From M55B129 sp964506505 (GTDB lineage: Bacteria; Bacillota; Dethiobacteria; DTU022): a DNA stretch of 9,871 nucleotides. This document shows, piece by piece, positions 7,266 to 9,871 of the stretch. The position numbers and the translations under genes are program-made. The notes under the pieces were generated by a model that saw only the letters and a program-made list of their open reading frames with translations, was not told where the DNA came from and ran no database searches. Positions within the stretch are counted from its first letter, which is position 1, and each line of letters starts with the position of its first letter. The DNA lies in the NCBI GenBank assembly GCA_964506505.1, contig CAZDKY010000059.1, positions 1 through 9,871 on the forward strand, in the 5' to 3' direction.

Positions 7266-7799
7266 TCAGGAATTTACATGTTCCACTATAGCATCAATGT
7301 ACTCTTTTTTTGTAAAATCGACCGGTTTATCGTAAGCAGCCAGCATCCCTTTTTCATCCCGGCTCAAAACTTTTCCCTGTTTCTTTTTCCTCTTTATTTT
7401 TATTTTCAGCAAAGACATTAGCAGCTTATCACCAATTGGCAATTTCTTATAGTTAAAGCCGCCCCGCAAGTAGAAAAATTTGATCTGATCCTGCTGCTCT
7501 CGGGGAATATTACTATCAATAATTTCTTTTATTACCTCCTCGCCTGGTGGAGAAGCGCCAACAGCAAAAACAGTTACTTTTTTCCCCTTCATCCTGTCAA
7601 TATTATTCTTAATAAAATCGATCCCGATAATACCGACGGCATGCAGGCTGCCGCCATAGACCACCGCATCGTACTCTTCCAGCATATCAGGATTAGCCTG
7701 TGAAAGCTCAAATAGATCTGCCGGCAGCGCTTCTGCCAGCCATTGTGCATATTTACTGACAAAACCGGTTTTAGATTTGTAAATGACAACTGATTTCAC
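7266..7799 (-). CDS. HemG-like flavodoxin-domain protein
   Basis: This 177-residue flavodoxin-fold protein should bind FMN and transfer electrons. The N-terminal strand and phosphate-binding loop read VVIYKSKTGFVSKYA (4-18), with the TG of the usual T/SxTGxT loop. VVYGGSLHAVGI (46-57) forms the second flavin loop, and FYLRGGFNYKKL (109-120) is typical of the HemG/Flavodoxin_5 group. A Lys/Arg-rich segment (KIKIKRKKKQGK, about 132-143) follows. The length matches HemG (about 180), but no haem genes are nearby, so protoporphyrinogen oxidase activity is unproven; a role in oxidative-stress or redox balance is equally possible. I chose GTG 7799 because GAAGGGG (7816-7810) lies 10 nt before it. 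The same site is only 1 nt from the alternative ATG 7808. The GTG also overlaps the stop of an upstream remnant in a GTGA arrangement. Confidence 0.82.
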   Translation of the reverse strand: MKSVVIYKSKTGFVSKYAQWLAEALPADLFELSQANPDMLEEYDAVVYGGSLHAVGIIGIDFIKNNIDRMKGKKVTVFAVGASPPGEEVIKEIIDSNIPREQQDQIKFFYLRGGFNYKKLPIGDKLLMSLLKIKIKRKKKQGKVLSRDEKGMLAAYDKPVDFTKKEYIDAIVEHVNS

Positions 7800-7888
7800 C
7801 TTAAACATACCCCTTCTTCGATCAAGTCCTTCATCTGTAGCAAAACCGAAATCGCCCTTTTATTTTTAGCTCCAGTAACTATTGTTTT
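7796..7888 (-). pseudogene. Possible 3' remnant of an unidentified gene overlapping the flavodoxin start
   Basis: A 30-codon stretch between stops has a protein-like composition (TGAKNKRAISVLLQMKDLIEE within it). It ends at TGA 7798-7796, which overlaps GTG 7799 as GTGA, the usual arrangement of translationally coupled genes. It has no plausible start of its own. I read it as the surviving C-terminus of a gene once cotranscribed with the flavodoxin. HemG-like flavodoxins are often paired with small regulators, but this fragment is too short to assign. Confidence 0.35.
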
Positions 7889-8051
7889 TCATTCGTTTCC
7901 GCCGAAAAGTCTTTTATTTTGCCTTGTCTTGAATATTAAATTTAATCATTTACTCAATTAAAGAATAATCAACCGGTGCTGCTGGTTTTCAATACGTGCC
8001 AGGAACTCCTGAAATGCTTCCATATCGTTATCGTTCTCTCCCCACATTTAA
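7800..8051. other. Low-coding spacer holding two gene remnants
   Basis: About 250 bp lie between the flavodoxin gene and the PD-(D/E)XK-like gene. The only contents I can support are the two remnants at 7796-7888 and 7958-8023; both point the same way as the intact neighbours. The 70 bp between them are AT-rich with no feature. This fits a deletion that removed the end of one gene and the beginning of another. Confidence 0.4.
7958..8023 (-). pseudogene. 5' remnant of a YdhG/DUF1801-like gene
   Basis: ATG 8023 begins a 21-codon frame reading MEAFQEFLARIENQQHR and then breaking off after LIIL and a stop. The first 17 residues resemble the N-terminus of YdhG-type DUF1801 proteins (frataxin-like iron chaperones, about 120 residues), which start with a pattern like M-x-x-F-x-E-[YF]-L-x-x-I-x-x-P-x-H-R. 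A purine-rich GGGGAGAG lies 12 nt upstream. The remaining ~100 residues are absent and the following DNA is AT-rich and non-coding. It starts 31 bp after the PD-(D/E)XK-like gene. Confidence 0.45.
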
Positions 8052-8567
8052 CTAATCTACAAGGCCCAGCAGTGAGGTCAGTTTTTCCTGATGTTCTGCG
8101 CAGGCCACTTCCCAGATATGTCCTGCAAACTGGTCCTGGTCAAACCAGAGATAGAGATCGATTAAAGTTAAATCATCCTTAATGAATCTCATTTTATCGA
8201 TCAATTGCAGTCTGCCGCTGTTTGTGATTATCTGCCCCGTTAAAGTTGAAAAAAGGTGATTTATCGTTTTGGTCGGATCCATGCTGGTTATAGCCAGGAC
8301 GTTGGGAACATTTTTATCCGGATTCATGCTGCTAAACTGCCGAATTGCTTCCTTTATATGCCTGGCAATATTATTATAGACAGGATCTATGCTTCCCCAG
8401 GCTACAGGAGTAAGCTCGAGAGTTTTTTCTTCCAGGTAAAAAGCCAGTTCACCCCTGTCCTGAACTGCGAAATCAACTGTTTTAAAGTTACTCTCCGGAA
8501 TTTTCCTTACAGTCAGGCCTCTGCTTTCTAAATACTGCCTGACATTAGTTTCTCCAAGCTTGGCCAT
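8052..8567 (-). CDS. Hypothetical protein with a PD-(D/E)XK nuclease-like N-terminal signature
   Basis: I do not recognise a named family for this 171-residue protein. The first ~85 residues show the order expected of a PD-(D/E)XK fold: a helix around N8-G17, T30-V31-D32-F33 supplying the acid, then the strand AFYLEEKTL (42-50) with E46-x-K48 as the (D/E)XK element, and a helix ending K72-E-A-I-R-Q77 like the trailing Lys/Gln helix. Residues 88-95 (VPNVLAIT) look like a buried strand. WFDQDQFAGHIWEVACA (141-157) would be the final conserved part. The match is by pattern only. It could act as a solitary restriction-like or repair endonuclease, or bind DNA without cutting. GAAGGG lies 7 nt before ATG 8567, so the start is well supported. 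It follows the PIN toxin gene by 86 bp on the same strand. Confidence 0.6.
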   Translation of the reverse strand: MAKLGETNVRQYLESRGLTVRKIPESNFKTVDFAVQDRGELAFYLEEKTLELTPVAWGSIDPVYNNIARHIKEAIRQFSSMNPDKNVPNVLAITSMDPTKTINHLFSTLTGQIITNSGRLQLIDKMRFIKDDLTLIDLYLWFDQDQFAGHIWEVACAEHQEKLTSLLGLVD

Positions 8568-8653
8568 AACCTTTCCCTTCTAAACTACATTTTCTAAATT
8601 AATTGGCAAACATTGAGAGCAACAGAACATCCTTAAGCCTGATTGATCCATTT

Positions 8654-9064
8654 TTAAAGTGCGTACACTTTTATTGCATCAACCCTGGTAAAGGCTCGGT
8701 CTGTGGTGGCAATCGTATCGATACCATTGTTTAACATAACAGCAAGGTGAATAAGATCACGTGGCGACAAGCCTGCAGCCGGCTCAGATTCAGCAAGCAA
8801 CCTGGCCTGATTCACATCCCGATGGGTAACAGGCAAAACATTACCATTCATTATTGTTGAAAAAAGATCGAAGACCTGACAACCCCTATCAACCTGGCCT
8901 GGATGATAGCAGCGATAAAGAATTTCCTGGAATACCTCGGAATCAGTATATGCTTCCAACTCACCGGATGCTACCGCATTCAGAATCCTAACACAACCAT
9001 CCTTCAGATGGTGCTCTTTACCAGCGGCATACATCGGTATATTTGTATCAATAAATATTTTCAT
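8654..9064 (-). CDS. PIN-domain toxin (VapC-like ribonuclease) of a type II toxin-antitoxin pair
   Basis: This 136-residue protein has the four acidic positions of a PIN domain, which bind Mg/Mn to cut RNA: D6 in FIDTN, E43 or E47 in the DSEVFQEI segment, D103 in SPRDLIHLAVM, and D122 in ATTDRAF. The length is normal for VapC-type toxins and no inactivating change is visible, so it is probably active when free. Its ATG (9064) shares one base with the TGA of the preceding antitoxin (TGATG), giving translational coupling. A TTG one codon upstream is possible but unnecessary. The antitoxin encoded just upstream should bind and neutralise it. Confidence 0.87.
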   Translation of the reverse strand: MKIFIDTNIPMYAAGKEHHLKDGCVRILNAVASGELEAYTDSEVFQEILYRCYHPGQVDRGCQVFDLFSTIMNGNVLPVTHRDVNQARLLAESEPAAGLSPRDLIHLAVMLNNGIDTIATTDRAFTRVDAIKVYAL

Positions 9065-9315
9065 CAATCTGATTTATACTCCGCTGCAATTTCCTTCTTC
9101 ATTTTATCCCAGGCAGCCACAGGTGTCTTAAGCTCTGCAAGCTTTCTCACTGCTGCCAGTTTTTCTTCAGCAGAAACGGCGCAATAACTGTCTATTGCCT
9201 CACGCACTATACCGCCAATTGAAGTATTCTTTCTCGCCGCTTCATCCTTTAGAATCTGTAATTTTTCAGGCAGAAGCCGAATCTCGAGCCTCGCTTCTAG
9301 ACGATTTTTTTTCAC
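9064..9315 (-). CDS. Ribbon-helix-helix antitoxin of the PIN toxin
   Basis: An 83-residue protein that should dimerise, bind its own promoter and inhibit the PIN toxin. The N-terminal strand EARLEIRL (7-14) followed by two helices (about 16-29 and 31-44, with SIGGIVREAIDSY at 32-44) is the ribbon-helix-helix fold. The charged C-terminal part (45-83) would be the toxin-binding tail. I chose GTG 9315 because AAGGA (9328-9324) lies 8 nt before it. An in-frame ATG at 9324 overlaps that same site and would add three residues (86 in total). It is the first gene of a two-gene operon, with the promoter and operator-like sites directly upstream. Confidence 0.82.
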   Translation of the reverse strand: MKKNRLEARLEIRLLPEKLQILKDEAARKNTSIGGIVREAIDSYCAVSAEEKLAAVRKLAELKTPVAAWDKMKKEIAAEYKSD

Positions 9316-9326
9316 AGCAATCATCC

Positions 9327-9346
9327 TTACGTAATTTTTATACGTA
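9327..9346. promoter_or_regulatory. Two palindromic TACGTA operator-like sites
   Basis: TTACGTAA (9327-9334) and TACGTA (9341-9346) are both palindromic with centres 13 bp apart. They lie between the -10 element and the antitoxin start, over the expected transcription start. Paired short palindromes are typical binding sites for ribbon-helix-helix dimers, so these are the best candidates for autoregulation. Confidence 0.5.
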
Positions 9347-9347
9347 A

Positions 9348-9376
9348 ATTATACCCTGGAGCTTGACTATATTCAA
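9348..9376 (-). promoter_or_regulatory. Promoter of the RHH-PIN toxin-antitoxin operon
   Basis: On the minus strand TTGAAT (9376-9371), a 17-bp spacer and a perfect TATAAT (9353-9348) form a near-consensus sigma-70/A promoter. The start point should be near 9341, giving a leader of about 25 nt. The -35 and spacer lie inside the inverted repeat at 9351-9388. Confidence 0.7.
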
Positions 9377-9388
9377 GCTCCAGGGTAT
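9351..9388. repeat. Perfect 16-bp inverted repeat with 6-nt loop
   Basis: Arms ATACCCTGGAGCTTGA (9351-9366) and its exact reverse complement (9373-9388) flank CTATAT. No T-run follows on either strand, so it is not a standard terminator. It overlaps the promoter of the PIN pair. Because it is symmetrical, it also creates a weaker plus-strand promoter-like pair, TTGACT (9363-9368) and TATTAG (9386-9391), with a 17-bp spacer. Confidence 0.85.
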
Positions 9389-9473
9389 TAGAGAGTAGCT
9401 TTATGGCAAGGTATATGGTATATACTGGAGGTGCTTTTCTTTTTCGTGTTTTTTAGGGTAACATTTGCTCAAA

Positions 9474-9500
9474 CGAAAAGCCGTGTTAATCCACGGCTTT
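9474..9500 (-). terminator. Rho-independent terminator of the RelB/RelE-type operon
   Basis: AAAGCCGTG (9477-9485) pairs with CACGGCTTT (9492-9500) across a 6-nt loop. In minus-strand RNA the stem is followed by a short T-rich stretch (TTTTCG). The toxin stop codon lies at the stem-loop junction. The T-run is weak, so termination may be partial. Confidence 0.6.
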
Positions 9501-9668
9501 CTCATTATAGTTGTCCACTTCTGCCCGGTTCAATTGTTCCTCTATATTCCGGCCCCCGTACATAATGCGGATTACAGCAGCAGTTTTCTGGCTTTCCACT
9601 GGCATATAAAACACCAGATAGTTATCAATTGGCAGGACACGAAGTCCCTTGCTTTGCCATGTACTCAT
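9486..9668 (-). pseudogene. N-terminally truncated RelE/ParE-family toxin
   Basis: The frame encodes 60 residues. GLRVLPIDNYLVFYMPV (8-24) and VIRIMYGGRN (32-41) are the C-terminal strands of RelE/ParE toxins, which are normally about 95-110 residues. The ~45-50 residues that should come first (strand 1 and the two long helices) are missing. The start ATG 9668 overlaps the antitoxin stop in the normal ATGA arrangement, so the loss looks like an internal deletion just after the original start codon. A functional toxin is unlikely, although a stub able to bind the antitoxin cannot be excluded. Confidence 0.7.
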
Positions 9669-9871
9669 ACATCGTAATCCCGGCGAATCTTTTCTGCAAC
9701 GCGATCCGCTGAAGCAATCCTTCCTGCACTTAAATCAGCCAGCCCTTTTTCTATTTCCAGATTAAAATTTTCCTCGCTCAGGTTGCCGAGAGATACCGGT
9801 TTATTTTGCTGAAGCTTCACATCAAAAGGAATGCCACGCTGCAATATAACCTGAAGCAAAAAAAGACCTAT
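9665..9871 (-). CDS. RelB/DinJ-family antitoxin (5' end cut by window edge)
   Basis: The frame is open through the right edge and shows 68 residues. They begin with IGLFLLQVILQRGIPFDVKL, which matches the end of the ribbon-helix-helix domain and the GIPF linker of RelB/DinJ antitoxins. The C-terminal tail (SAGRIASADRVAEKIRRDYDV) is the usual toxin-binding part and ends normally. A TTG at 9859 could be taken for a start, but the conserved residues before it show that the gene begins beyond the window. It should have repressed its own operon and inhibited the RelE/ParE-type toxin encoded next. Confidence 0.82.
   Translation of the reverse strand: MGLFLLQVILQRGIPFDVKLQQNKPVSLGNLSEENFNLEIEKGLADLSAGRIASADRVAEKIRRDYDV

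Noticed and set aside
8580..8651. 23-codon minus-strand frame (MDQSGLRMFCC...) between the PIN toxin and the nuclease-like gene
   Set aside because: No ribosome binding site precedes it and it has no recognisable relatives; it fits chance in a short spacer.
9351..9388. The 16-bp inverted repeat as a bidirectional terminator
   Set aside because: Neither strand has a T-run after the stem and a strong promoter lies within it, so a regulatory or repeat role fits better.
9403..9456. 17-codon plus-strand frame downstream of the mirror promoter
   Set aside because: Too short, with no ribosome binding site; the plus-strand promoter match is itself weak.
1..9871. CRISPR array, tRNA or rRNA genes, insertion sequence
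   Set aside because: I found no regularly spaced repeats, no tRNA- or rRNA-like segments and no transposase reading frame in the window.

Overview
The window has about 50% GC and is somewhat more AT-rich toward the right end. Most genes lie on the minus strand, so most transcription runs right to left. Consensus-like Shine-Dalgarno sequences, sigma-70/A type promoters, a DGC-type cysteine protein, a HemG-like flavodoxin and several small toxin-antitoxin loci suggest an anaerobic bacterium, most likely a clostridial Firmicute. There is no rRNA or other phylogenetic marker here, so that placement is an inference.

Region A (1-5202, minus strand) is a metabolic cluster transcribed in the order isocitrate dehydrogenase, biotin-protein ligase, large biotin-dependent carboxylase. 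The carboxylase is built like pyruvate carboxylase and runs off the left edge before its expected biotin-carrier domain. It keeps the catalytic residues of the carboxyltransferase but has unusual substitutions around them. The ligase would attach biotin to the carboxylase. The dehydrogenase interconverts isocitrate and 2-oxoglutarate. Together they could feed the TCA cycle anaplerotically, or possibly carboxylate a 2-oxoacid in the reductive direction.

Region B (5203-5534) is a divergent intergenic region. It has a probable plus-strand promoter almost touching the next start codon. Region C (5535-7799) holds an AbrB-family integral membrane protein on the plus strand. Converging on it are a small DGC-type cysteine-rich protein and a HemG-like flavodoxin.

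Region D (7796-8567) has two short coding remnants: the end of an unidentified gene and the beginning of a YdhG/DUF1801-like gene. They lie next to a small protein with a PD-(D/E)XK-like signature.

Region E (8654-9871) is a toxin-antitoxin island. A complete ribbon-helix-helix antitoxin/PIN toxin pair sits behind a strong promoter. That promoter is embedded in a perfect 16-bp inverted repeat and followed by two palindromic TACGTA sites. Upstream is a RelB/DinJ-type antitoxin, cut by the right edge, followed by a RelE/ParE-type toxin that has lost its N-terminal half. The remnants and the broken toxin suggest that regions D and E turn over and decay.
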